Positions 55,676 to 63,669 of a stretch of DNA of 64,000 nt are shown piece by piece (positions within the stretch are counted from its first letter, which is position 1; each line of letters begins with the position of its first letter). A program made the translations under genes and the position numbers. The notes under the pieces were generated by a model, which was not told the origin of the DNA, ran no database searches, and saw only the letters and a program-made list of their open reading frames with translations. Origin of the DNA: JAFLCL01 sp964502175 (GTDB lineage Bacteria > Myxococcota_A > Polyangia > Polyangiales > Sandaracinaceae). Location: the NCBI GenBank assembly GCA_964502175.1, contig CAZCVE010000034.1, positions 33,213-97,212 of the forward strand, read 5' to 3'.

Positions 55676-56125
55676 TCACCGGCACGAGACGGGCACCTCT
55701 CGCTCGGCCTGCTCGAGCGTCCGACGCCAGCCGTCGAGCGCGGCGATGCACGCCTCACCCGATGCCTCACCGAGCTCTTCGAGGTGGTCCATCTGCTCGC
55801 ACGCGATGCGCGCGCGCTCGGCCTCGATGGGATCGCCGATCGCGTCGACGAACGCAGCACAACACGGACGCGCCCGCGCGCAGGCCGTCGCCGTGTCGAG
55901 CGACGACGGCGTCGTGCTCCCGCTCCCCGACGTGGTGGCCGCGGGCTGTGCAGCGGGCTCAGCGCTCGTCCCGGATGCGCCCGACGGCACGGGATCCGTG
56001 GGCTCGGCAGCGCTGCTGGGCTCGCCGCTCGCGGGCTCGGTCGTGGTCGAAGGCGCCGTGGGCTCGCCCGATCCACACGCTGCGAGCGAGAGAGACAGCG
56101 CGACGAAGCACCAACGCGGAGGCAT
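55676..56125 (-). CDS. Small lipoprotein
   Basis: A 149-residue lipoprotein: lipobox SLAACGSG, a Ser/Thr/Pro/Glu-rich stalk of about 60 residues, then a compact helical domain with four Cys (TACARARPCCAAF, ARIACEQMDHL, EACIAALDGW). The C-terminal Cys-paired helices may form a small disulphide-bound bundle. Not recognised. It is 73 bases upstream of the DUF695 gene. Confidence 0.72.
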   Translation of the reverse strand: MPPRWCFVALSLSLAACGSGEPTAPSTTTEPASGEPSSAAEPTDPVPSGASGTSAEPAAQPAATTSGSGSTTPSSLDTATACARARPCCAAFVDAIGDPIEAERARIACEQMDHLEELGEASGEACIAALDGWRRTLEQAEREVPVSCR

Positions 56126-56240
56126 CTCGCCGGATGTAGCCCGGGCGCTCGACGCACGCGACCGACTGGCCTGATTCTCCGTGCCGCACTCAGGTAGGGG
56201 AGTGGCGCGATCCACCCGACGGATCCACGGTCGCCTGGTC

Positions 56241-57344
56241 GTGCCCTCCCCGCTCTCGCTCATCCCCGACGATCCGACGCCGCAAGACTGGCGCTGGCAG
56301 GTGCGCCACGCGGTGACCACGCTCGCGCAGCTCGAAGACCTGCTCGTGCTGTCGGAGTCGGAGCGCGAAGGCGCACGCCGCGCGGAGGCCGCGGGCCTGC
56401 CGCTCTCGATCACGCCGTACTACGCGAGCCTCGCGGACCGGAACGATCCGTCGTGCCCCATTCGCTTGCAGTGCGTGCCGCGCGCGGAAGAGGCGCTCGA
56501 GGTCGAGGGAGACCTCCGCGATCCGCTCGGCGAGGAGGCGCACACCGTCGCGCCGCACCTCGTGTCCCGCTATCCGGATCGCGCGCTCTTGCTCGTGACC
56601 GATCGCTGCAGCGTCTACTGCCGCTTCTGCACGCGCTCGCGCATGGTCGGACAAGACGGCGGCGCGAGGCCGCTCGCGGAGCTCGAGCCCGCGTTCGAGT
56701 GGCTCGCGGCGCACCCCGAGATCACCGACGTCGTGATCTCCGGCGGTGACCCGCTGATCATGAACGAGCCGCGCCTCGAGGCGATCCTCAAGCGGCTCGC
56801 GTCGATCCCGCACCTCGGCACGGTGCGCATCGCCACGCGCGCGCCCGTCACGCTGCCGCAGCGCATCGACGCCGCGCTCTGTCGCGTGCTGCGCATCTTC
56901 CCCGCCACGTGGGTGATGACGCACTTCAACCACCCGAAAGAGCTCACGCCCGAGAGCACGCGCGCGATCGCGATGCTCGTCGATCACGGGCTCCCCGTGA
57001 TGAACCAGTCGGTGCTCCTGCGCGGCATCAACGACGACGCGGCCGCGCTGACCGCGCTCTTCAAGGGCCTCGTCGCGCGGCGCGCGCGTCCCTACTACCT
57101 GCTGCAAGCCGACCCGGTGCGCGGCACGAGCCACCTCCGCACGCCGCTGCGCCGCGGCATCGAGCTGATGACGGAGCTCCAGGGTCGCGTGTCGGGCATC
57201 GCGCTGCCGAAGCTGGTCGTCGACACGCCGCACGGCATGGGCAAGGTCGCGATCGGTCCCGAGGCGATCGTGCGCGAAGAGGGCGGCGTGACCACGCTCC
57301 GCACGTTCCGCGGCGAGGTCGACTACGTCGATCCGCCGCGGTGA
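56241..57344 (+). CDS. KamA-family radical SAM aminomutase
   Basis: A 367-residue radical SAM enzyme of the lysine 2,3-aminomutase (KamA/EpmB) group. The cluster motif is C123-SVY-C127-RF-C130, followed by the PLP/SAM blocks ITDVVISGGDPLIMNEPR, VTHFNHP-like WVMTHFNHPKELT, and PYYLLQADPVRGTSHLRTP. It would move an amino group from C2 to C3 of lysine (or of a lysine on EF-P). The start is uncertain (GTG at 56241 used; GTG 56202 and 56181 are also in frame). The stop overlaps the next GTG. Confidence 0.85.
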   Translation: MPSPLSLIPDDPTPQDWRWQVRHAVTTLAQLEDLLVLSESEREGARRAEAAGLPLSITPYYASLADRNDPSCPIRLQCVPRAEEALEVEGDLRDPLGEEAHTVAPHLVSRYPDRALLLVTDRCSVYCRFCTRSRMVGQDGGARPLAELEPAFEWLAAHPEITDVVISGGDPLIMNEPRLEAILKRLASIPHLGTVRIATRAPVTLPQRIDAALCRVLRIFPATWVMTHFNHPKELTPESTRAIAMLVDHGLPVMNQSVLLRGINDDAAALTALFKGLVARRARPYYLLQADPVRGTSHLRTPLRRGIELMTELQGRVSGIALPKLVVDTPHGMGKVAIGPEAIVREEGGVTTLRTFRGEVDYVDPPR

Positions 57345-58534
57345 GCGCCACCGCGTACCTGACGGATGTCGAGGGGCGCTGGGACAAGCTCACGACGTTC
57401 GTCGAGGGCAACCCGCTCGTCTCGCTGGACGGCGATCGGCTGGCGCTGGCCGACGGCGCGTCGTTCGTGTTCGGCGGCGACGCGATCGATCGGGGCGCAG
57501 ACGCGCGTCGCATCGTGTCGCTCTTCCTCGACGCGAAGCAGCGCTACGGCGCGCGCGTCGTGCTGCTCGCGGGCAACCGCGACCTCAACAAGCTGCGCCT
57601 CGTGCGCGAGCTCGACGGTCACCCGCAGCCGGGAGTCCCCGACGCGCTGAGGCACGGCCCGCGGGGCCCGCTCCTCCGCTGGACGCTCGCCACGACGATG
57701 GGCGCGACGCACGCGTTCGATCACCGCGCCGCCGAGCTCGCGCGAGAAGGTCGCGCGCACGACGACGAGGCCGTGGTCGAGAGCTTCCTCGAAGACCTCG
57801 CGCCCGGAGGCTCGCTGCGCCGCTACCTCGGCGTGTGTCAGCTCGCGCATCGAGACGAAGAGACGCTCTACCTCCACGGCGCGATCACCGACGAGAGCCA
57901 CGGCGTGGTGCCCGGCGTGGCCGCGCGCATCGACACGCTCGACGCGTGGGTCGACGCGCTGAACGCCTTGCATTCGTCGGAGATGAGCGCGTTCGAGGCG
58001 GGCCGCGAGCCGACGACCTTGATCGCCTACCAAGCGCCGCTGCCGGGCACGCGCGCGAACCAGACGAGCGTGGTCTACGGCCGCCCCGCGGACGCGATCG
58101 GCAACCCGCGCCTCCCCGGCAACTCCACGCTCGCGTTCCTCCGCGCGGCCGACGTCCGACGCGTCGTCGTGGGCCACACGCCGAGCGGCGACTGCCCCGC
58201 CGTGGTGCGCAGCGACGCCCTCGAGCTCGTCCTCGCCGACAACGCCTACGGCCGCCTCGAGCGAGGCTCGCAGCTCGCGGTCGAGGGCGATCGCCTCCAC
58301 GTGATCGCGCGAACGCTCCTCGACGACGGCACAGAGCACACGATCCGATCGACCACCTCGCTCGCGGATCCCGGCCCGATCGGTCTACGCGACGCGAGCA
58401 CCGGCCAGCTCGTGAAGTCGAAGCTCGAAGGCGGCGAGTACCTCTTGTTCCGCGCGCTGCCGAACAACGTCGTAGAGCAGCGCGCCGCGCCGGAGAGCGA
58501 TGTGAAGACGCGACGCCTCGAGCTCGCGCGTTAG
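57341..58534 (+). CDS. Calcineurin-like metallophosphoesterase
   Basis: A 397-residue PPP-type metallophosphatase. Metal motifs: FGGDAIDRGAD, LLAGNRDLNK, and VVVGHTPSGDCP; a first Asp/His pair is replaced by YLTDVEGRWDKL at the N-terminus, as in some bacterial PPP relatives. The C-terminal 80 residues form an extra beta domain. GTG 57341 overlaps the KamA stop (GTGA), so the two are coupled. Substrate unknown. Confidence 0.82.
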   Translation: MSATAYLTDVEGRWDKLTTFVEGNPLVSLDGDRLALADGASFVFGGDAIDRGADARRIVSLFLDAKQRYGARVVLLAGNRDLNKLRLVRELDGHPQPGVPDALRHGPRGPLLRWTLATTMGATHAFDHRAAELAREGRAHDDEAVVESFLEDLAPGGSLRRYLGVCQLAHRDEETLYLHGAITDESHGVVPGVAARIDTLDAWVDALNALHSSEMSAFEAGREPTTLIAYQAPLPGTRANQTSVVYGRPADAIGNPRLPGNSTLAFLRAADVRRVVVGHTPSGDCPAVVRSDALELVLADNAYGRLERGSQLAVEGDRLHVIARTLLDDGTEHTIRSTTSLADPGPIGLRDASTGQLVKSKLEGGEYLLFRALPNNVVEQRAAPESDVKTRRLELAR

Positions 58535-58565
58535 CGTTCCGCCTCGTCGCAGAGAATCGTTGCCG

Positions 58566-59404
58566 TCGCGCGCGCAGCGACTCCCCGCGGACCTGCCGGA
58601 CGCTTCGCGGATCCGTCGCCGTCGATCACGCGAGCTCGATGCTCGGTGTCACGGTCTCGGCGATTCGGCAGCGTCGTGCGACGAGCATCTCNNNNNNNNN
58701 NNNNNNNNNNNNNNNNNNNNNNNNNNNNNNNNNNNNNNNNNNNNNNNNNNNNNNNNNNNNNNNNNNNNNNNNNNNNNNNNNNNNNNNNNNNTGCTCGGTG
58801 TCACGGTCTCGGCGATTCGGCAGCGTCGTGCGACGAGCATCTCCCCGCGGACCTGCCGGACGCTTCGCGGATCCGTCGATGTCGATCACCGCCGTCCGAT
58901 GCTCGGTGTCACGGTCTCGGCGATTCGGCAGCGTCGTGCGACGAGCATCTCCCCACGGGCCTGCCGGACGCTTCGCGGATCCGTCGATATCGATCACGCG
59001 AGCTCGATGCTCGGTGTCACGCAACCGGACACGTCGCGTCGCTCACCTCTCACGAGCACACCCACGCCGTGATTCGCGATCACACGACCGCGAAAGCGCC
59101 CGGCAGGATCGAGGGGAGAACCCATCGAACACGACCTCGCAGTCCTCGAGTGAGGCACACCTCGGGTCGCCTCGCGTCCCAGCGCGTCGCAGTGATCGTC
59201 CCCGTCGCGCGCGCAGCGACTCCCCACGGACCTGCCGGACGCTTCGCGGATCCGTCGATGTCGATCACGCGAGCTCGATGCTCGGTGTCACGCAACCGGA
59301 CACGTCGCGTCGCTCACCTCTCACGAGCACACCCACGCCGTGATTCGCGATCACACGACCGCGAAAGCGCCCGGCAGGATCGAGGGGAGAACCCATCGAA
59401 CACG
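58566..59404. repeat. 108-bp tandem repeats and 271-bp-spaced duplication
   Basis: The core TGCTCGGTGTCACG recurs at 58640, 58792, 58900, 59008 and 59279. Units beginning at 58792 and 58900 are 108 bp and differ in a few bases only; the same unit is cut by the N-run after 58640. The block starting TCCCCACGG at 58950 recurs at 59221, and both run on through ACGCAACCGGACACGTCGCG to about 59130 and 59401. Unit boundaries alternate between a GCGAGCTCGA and a GCCGTCCGA junction. Confidence 0.88.
58692..58791. other. Run of 100 N (scaffold gap)
   Basis: Exactly 100 undetermined bases inside the tandem repeat; the true length and number of repeat copies are unknown. Confidence 0.99.
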
Positions 59405-59482
59405 GCCCCGCAGTGGACGAGTTGCCCAGCCCGTTCCGTCAGGGACGGGCTTCGGAGCGGCGTGGCGCCGCGAGATCATTTG

Positions 59483-59502
59483 CCCCCGGTCTCGACCGGG
59501 GG
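59483..59502 (-). terminator. Hairpin downstream of the PHM-like gene
   Basis: CCCCCGGT-CTCG-ACCGGGGG, a perfect 8-bp stem 15 bases after the stop of the minus-strand gene; no T-run follows. Confidence 0.55.
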
Positions 59503-59516
59503 GCGAAGCGGAGCGT

Positions 59517-60467
59517 TCAGTACCAGTAGGCCCAGAGGAAACACATCTCGTCCTCGAAATCGAGGCCGAAGCCCACGTAGTCGTCGGTGTCGTTGAAGTA
59601 CGTGCACGTGAGCCGCAGGCCGCGGTCCTCGGGAATCACGATCGGAGGATCGAAACGATCGAGCGGAGGATCGGCCCAGCTGCGCGACTCGTGCAGCCTC
59701 GTGCCCGTCGTGTCGGAGCTCGAGCGCGCGTCCTCGATCGACGCGTACGTGCCGAGCGAGTGCGTGTGCGAGGTGATCGCGAAGATCCGCGCGCCCGGAT
59801 CCGGACGGTGGAAGCTCGTCACCGTCGTCTCCACGCGCGGGGGCAGCGAGAGCGCCATGTCGCCCGTGAAGAGCAGGTGCACCTCGTCGGTCGGTGGCGA
59901 GGCCTCCGGATAGAACTCGAACGTCACCGACGCGCTCACGTCGATCGGCATCCCGACATAGTTCACCGCGTGCACCTCGAGCCTGACGCGCTGGCGAGCG
60001 TCGAAGGCCAGGCCCACATCGGGCGGGAACACGAGCTCGGCCTCGCGCGTCTCCGCGATGAACATCGCGTCGCCGCTCGACGCGAACGGGATGCACGGCT
60101 CGGGGCGCGTCCGAACGCCCTCGGTCGTGCGGTACACGATCATGTGGTGACTGCCCTGCGGCAGCGTCGTGCGGATGGCGCGCACGAAGCGCTCGGTCTC
60201 GTTGCCCGCGTCGAGCACGATGCAAACCGTCTGCTCGTCGCCCGGCTCGAGGCGCTCGGGGCCATACGAGAGCGTCGCCATGTCGGCGCTCGGGATGAAC
60301 GCGTCGGGCGAGGCCGCCGCGTCCGGCGGGTCGGTGAACGCGTCGACGCCCGGAGGCGCCGCTGCGTCGACTGGGCTCCCTGCGTCGTCGGACACCACGG
60401 TCGTGTCGCAGCCCGCCAGGGCGAGGACGACGGCGGCCACCCAGCGGGCACTGATCTCGCGCTTCAT
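59517..60467 (-). CDS. PHM-like copper monooxygenase domain lipoprotein
   Basis: A 316-residue lipoprotein (lipobox ALAGCDTT, C20; Asp/Ala/Pro stalk to about residue 65) with one domain like peptidylglycine alpha-hydroxylating monooxygenase. All five copper ligands can be placed: H107-H108 in GSHHMIVYRT, H166 in LEVHAVNY, H234/H236 in TSHTHSLGT, and M308 in DEMCFLWAYWY. It should bind two coppers and hydroxylate a C-H bond outside the cell, with ascorbate or another reductant. ATG 60467 follows GACACT by six bases. Transcribed away from sdhC. Confidence 0.88.
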   Translation of the reverse strand: MKREISARWVAAVVLALAGCDTTVVSDDAGSPVDAAAPPGVDAFTDPPDAAASPDAFIPSADMATLSYGPERLEPGDEQTVCIVLDAGNETERFVRAIRTTLPQGSHHMIVYRTTEGVRTRPEPCIPFASSGDAMFIAETREAELVFPPDVGLAFDARQRVRLEVHAVNYVGMPIDVSASVTFEFYPEASPPTDEVHLLFTGDMALSLPPRVETTVTSFHRPDPGARIFAITSHTHSLGTYASIEDARSSSDTTGTRLHESRSWADPPLDRFDPPIVIPEDRGLRLTCTYFNDTDDYVGFGLDFEDEMCFLWAYWY

Positions 60468-60473
60468 GAGGCG

Positions 60474-60503
60474 AGTGTCGCGCGAGCCGGAGGCGAGGCT
60501 CAA
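60474..60503 (-). promoter_or_regulatory. Promoter of the PHM-like gene
   Basis: On the minus strand TTGAGC (60498-60503), 18 bases, GACACT (60474-60479), then six bases to the ATG, again without a Shine-Dalgarno. Confidence 0.5.
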
Positions 60504-60588
60504 GTCACGTAACGGAGAGGCTGTCCGGTGCGTGGATCGATCGAAGCCGCGGTCCTCCCGCTTCTCGGGATCGGCCCCCCTCTCACGC

Positions 60589-60617
60589 TTGGACTATCCG
60601 GCGGCGAGGTGTATACC
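60589..60617 (+). promoter_or_regulatory. Promoter of the sdh operon
   Basis: TTGGAC (60589-60594), 17 bases, TATACC (60612-60617), about 100 bases before the sdhC ATG; the best sigma-70-like pair in the window. Confidence 0.6.
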
Positions 60618-60718
60618 CCGCGCGCTTTCCGCGACCTCGGTCCCACGCCTCCGACGCACTTGCGAACAGAGCGGCGGGACCCACAAACCGCGAGCATCCG
60701 CTCGGCACGAGGTACCGC

Positions 60719-61477
60719 ATGGCCACCACCGCCAAAGCGCTCCCCCTGACTCAGACCTCCATCGGCCAGAAGGCGCTCGTCGCCCTCACGGGCGTCGCCC
60801 TCTACGGCTTCGCGTTCGTCCACGCGGTCGGCAACCTCCAGGTGTTCCTCGGTCAGGAGCACTTCAACGAGTACGCCGAGATGCTCCAGTCGTTGCCCAA
60901 GGTCGTCTGGGCCACGCGCATCGGGCTCCTCGCTGCGCTGCTCACGCACGTCGCGCTCGTGATCTCGATCGCAGGCAAGGCGAGCAAGGCGCGCCCGGGC
61001 CGCTACCACGTCGATGCGCCCATCGCGAAGGACCAGTCGATCCTCCAGCGCTACGCGCGGCAGACGATGCTGCTCTCGGGCCTCATCGTCTTCGCGTACC
61101 TCGCGTTCCACATCGTCCACCTCACGGCGGGCGTGATGCCCGGCCTCTTCTTCCACCGCGGGATGGCCTTCGAGAACCTCGTGTACGGCATGCGCGTGCC
61201 GTGGGTCGCGGGCTTCTACATCTTCGCGAACCTGCTGCTCGGCCTCCACCTCTTCCACGGCTGCACCGCGCTCTTCCAGACGCTCGGCCTCACGCATCCG
61301 CAGTGGAACGCGCGCACCAAGCCCGCCGCGTTCGCGCTCGTCGCCGTCATCGTGGGCACCAACGTCGTCATCCCGATCGCGTGCCTCACGCGCATCGCCG
61401 GTGGCGAGCTGCCCGACGATCCGGCCGAGCTCGTCATCCCCCTCGACGACGACGACGCGGCAGCCCTCGAGGACTGA
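60719..61477 (+). CDS. sdhC: Succinate dehydrogenase cytochrome b subunit
   Basis: The membrane anchor and haem protein of complex II, 252 residues, of the single-anchor (type B) kind that replaces separate SdhC and SdhD. Five spans are visible; the haem-ligand His residues lie in FAFVHAVGNLQVF, LTHVALVIS, AFHIVHLTAG and LGLHLFHGCTAL. It binds quinone and passes electrons from SdhB. The C-terminal acidic tail (DDDDAAALED) is cytosolic. It starts the sdhC-sdhA-sdhB operon 102 bases after a good promoter. Confidence 0.93.
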   Translation: MATTAKALPLTQTSIGQKALVALTGVALYGFAFVHAVGNLQVFLGQEHFNEYAEMLQSLPKVVWATRIGLLAALLTHVALVISIAGKASKARPGRYHVDAPIAKDQSILQRYARQTMLLSGLIVFAYLAFHIVHLTAGVMPGLFFHRGMAFENLVYGMRVPWVAGFYIFANLLLGLHLFHGCTALFQTLGLTHPQWNARTKPAAFALVAVIVGTNVVIPIACLTRIAGGELPDDPAELVIPLDDDDAAALED

Positions 61478-61546
61478 GCCCTCGCGCGCACCTCGCCGCG
61501 AACCGCGTCCTCGCACTCCGACCTCGATCCTCCACGGAGCAAGCAC

Positions 61547-63511
61547 ATGAAGCTCGAGAGCAACGCCCCGACGACCGGCCCCATCGAGAAGCGCTGGGAG
61601 AGCCACAAGTTCGGGATGAAGCTGGTGAACCCCGCGAACAAGCGGAAGTTCAAGGTGATCGTGGTGGGCACCGGCCTCGCGGGTGGCGCGGGCGCCGCGT
61701 CGCTCGCCGACCTCGGCTACGACGTCGAGGCCTTCTGCTACCAGGACAGCCCGCGTCGCGCGCACTCGATCGCCGCGCAGGGCGGCATCAACGCCGCCAA
61801 GAACTACCAAGGCGACGGCGACAGCATCTACCGCCTCTTCTACGACACCGTGAAGGGCGGCGACTTCCGCGCGCGAGAGAGCAACGTCTATCGCCTCGCG
61901 CAGATCTCGGTCGACATCATCGATCAGTGCGCCGCGCTCGGCGTGCCCTTCGCGCGCGAGTATGGCGGCCTCCTCGCCAACCGCAGCTTCGGCGGCGCGC
62001 AGGTCAGCCGCACCTTCTACGCGCGCGGACAGACCGGTCAGCAGCTCTTGCTCGGCGCGTACTCGCACCTCGCGCGCACGATCTCGACCGGCAAGGTGAA
62101 GATGCACAACCGCTGCGAGATGGTCGACGTGATCGTCGTCGAGGGTCGCGCGCGCGGCATCGTCACGCGCGACCTCGTGACCGGAAAGGTCGAGGCGCAC
62201 CTCGGCGACGCGGTGGTCCTCGCGACCGGCGGCTACGGCAACGTCTTCTACCTCTCGACGAACGCCAAGGGCTGCAACACGAGCGCGATCTGGCGCGCGC
62301 ACCGTCGCGGCGCGGGCTTCGCGAACCCGTGCTTCACGCAGATCCACCCGACGTGCATCCCGCAGGGCGGCGACTACCAGAGCAAGCTCACGCTGATGAG
62401 CGAGTCGCTCCGAAACGACGGACGCATCTGGGTCCCGCGCAAGAAGGAAGACTGCACGAAGGACCCGAGCACGATCGCGGAGAAGGATCGCTTCTACTAC
62501 CTCGAAGAGAAGTACCCCGCGTTCGGCAACCTGATGCCGCGCGACGTCGCGAGCCGTCAGGCGAAGTTCGTGTGCGACGACGGCCTCGGCGTCGGCCCCG
62601 AGATCGCGGGCGTGCGGCGCGGCGTCTACCTGGACTTCGCGCAGGCCATCAAGCGCGACACTGAAGCCGTGGTCCGCGAGAAGTACGGCAATCTGTTCGA
62701 CATGTACGAGCGCATCACGGGCGAGAACCCGTACAAAGTGCCGATGCGCATCTACCCCGCGACCCACTACACGATGGGTGGCCTCTGGGTGGACTACAAC
62801 CTCCAGAGCACGATCCCCGGATTGCTCGTCGCGGGTGAGGCGAACTTCTCGGATCACGGCGCGAACCGCCTCGGCGCGAGCGCGCTCATGCAGGGCCTCG
62901 CCGACGGCTTCTTCATCCTGCCGTACGTCGTGGGTCACTACCTCGCGGGCGCGGGCAACTCGAAGGGCGTCGACGAGAGCCATCCCGAGGTGAAGGCCGC
63001 GATCAAGGGCGTCGAGGAGCGCGTGCAGACGTTCATCGACGTGGGCCAGAAGGGCAAGCGCACGGTCGACGACTTCCACCGCGAGCTCGGCGCGATCATC
63101 TGGAACCACTGCGGCATGGCGCGCACCGAGAAGGGCCTCAAGGAAGCGATCGCGAAGATCCCGACGCTCCACGAGGAGTTCAAGAAGGACGTGAAGATCC
63201 TCGGCGGCGGCGAGGAGCTCAACCGTGAGCTCGAGAAGGCCATGCGCGTCGACGACTTCTTCCAGCTCGGCGCGCTGATGTGCCGCGACGCGCTCGAGCG
63301 CGACGAGAGCGCGGGCTGTCACTTCCGCGAAGAGCACCAGACGGTCGCCGACCCGGCGAACGGCGTCCCCTACGGCGGCGAGTGCAAGCGCGACGATGAC
63401 AACTTCGCGCACGCGGCCGTGTGGGAGTGGAAGGGCGACGGCCAGGCCGAGACCCGCCACACCGAGAAGCTCGAGTACGAGTTCATCAAGCTCGCAGCCC
63501 GTAAATACTGA
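61547..63511 (+). CDS. sdhA: Succinate dehydrogenase flavoprotein subunit
   Basis: The catalytic FAD subunit of complex II, 654 residues, of the type B/Bacteroidetes-like class. It has the FAD motif VVGTGLAGGAGAASLADLGY, the covalent-FAD segment with AHSIAAQGGINAAKNYQGDG, and substrate residues in HPTCIPQGGDYQSK and PATHYTMGGLWVDYN. It oxidises succinate to fumarate. ATG 61547 is 69 bases after the sdhC stop. The next gene is sdhB, after an odd duplicated start (see 63523). Confidence 0.96.
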   Translation: MKLESNAPTTGPIEKRWESHKFGMKLVNPANKRKFKVIVVGTGLAGGAGAASLADLGYDVEAFCYQDSPRRAHSIAAQGGINAAKNYQGDGDSIYRLFYDTVKGGDFRARESNVYRLAQISVDIIDQCAALGVPFAREYGGLLANRSFGGAQVSRTFYARGQTGQQLLLGAYSHLARTISTGKVKMHNRCEMVDVIVVEGRARGIVTRDLVTGKVEAHLGDAVVLATGGYGNVFYLSTNAKGCNTSAIWRAHRRGAGFANPCFTQIHPTCIPQGGDYQSKLTLMSESLRNDGRIWVPRKKEDCTKDPSTIAEKDRFYYLEEKYPAFGNLMPRDVASRQAKFVCDDGLGVGPEIAGVRRGVYLDFAQAIKRDTEAVVREKYGNLFDMYERITGENPYKVPMRIYPATHYTMGGLWVDYNLQSTIPGLLVAGEANFSDHGANRLGASALMQGLADGFFILPYVVGHYLAGAGNSKGVDESHPEVKAAIKGVEERVQTFIDVGQKGKRTVDDFHRELGAIIWNHCGMARTEKGLKEAIAKIPTLHEEFKKDVKILGGGEELNRELEKAMRVDDFFQLGALMCRDALERDESAGCHFREEHQTVADPANGVPYGGECKRDDDNFAHAAVWEWKGDGQAETRHTEKLEYEFIKLAARKY

Positions 63512-63522
63512 GGAGCACGACC

Positions 63523-63588
63523 ATGTCGGAAAGCATCGACCTCAAGCTCCACGTCTGGCGTCAGAGCCCTTCTTCCGAGGGTCCGTAG
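63523..63588 (+). CDS. 21-codon ORF duplicating the sdhB N-terminus
   Basis: ATG with TGAGGAG upstream, encoding MSESIDLKLHVWRQSPSSEG plus Pro. Its first 14 residues are identical to those of sdhB 147 bases downstream, yet three codons differ synonymously (Ser2, Ser4, Val11). The TAG stop lies in the loop of the hairpin that begins at 63577. It may be a leader peptide or the scar of an element that inserted into sdhB. Translation is not proven. Confidence 0.55.
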   Translation: MSESIDLKLHVWRQSPSSEGP

Positions 63589-63648
63589 GGACCCTCCCCC
63601 GCTCACGCGGGGCCCCCTCCTCTTCCCCTAGCTCGCGAGCTCGTTTCA
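63577..63648. repeat. Palindromic element between the duplicated starts of sdhB
   Basis: GAGGGTCC-GTAG-GGACCCTC (63577-63596), CCCCGC-TCAC-GCGGGG (63597-63612), GGCCCCCTCC, then AGCTCGCGAGCT (63630-63641). Aligns with the minus-strand reading of the 2.1-kb element; stems differ in sequence but keep pairing. Confidence 0.8.
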
Positions 63649-63669
63649 AGAACTCCGACGAGGTTGCAC

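Larger units (their letters stand above)
58535..59516. other. Non-coding repeat cluster with assembly gap
   Basis: No convincing gene lies in this 982-base stretch; open frames through it are repeat artefacts. It contains an interrupted 108-bp tandem repeat and a second, longer 271-bp spaced duplication. Near the right end are several hairpins. Confidence 0.8.

Noticed and set aside
58566..59404. CRISPR-like array
   Set aside because: The repeating unit is 108 bp with nearly identical sequence throughout; there are no short repeats separated by unique spacers and no cas genes.
58560..59596. Open frames running through the N-run and repeats
   Set aside because: They exist because repeats of 108 bp (a multiple of three) keep frames open and N is read through; the products are Arg/Ser-rich and repeat-derived with no ribosome site.
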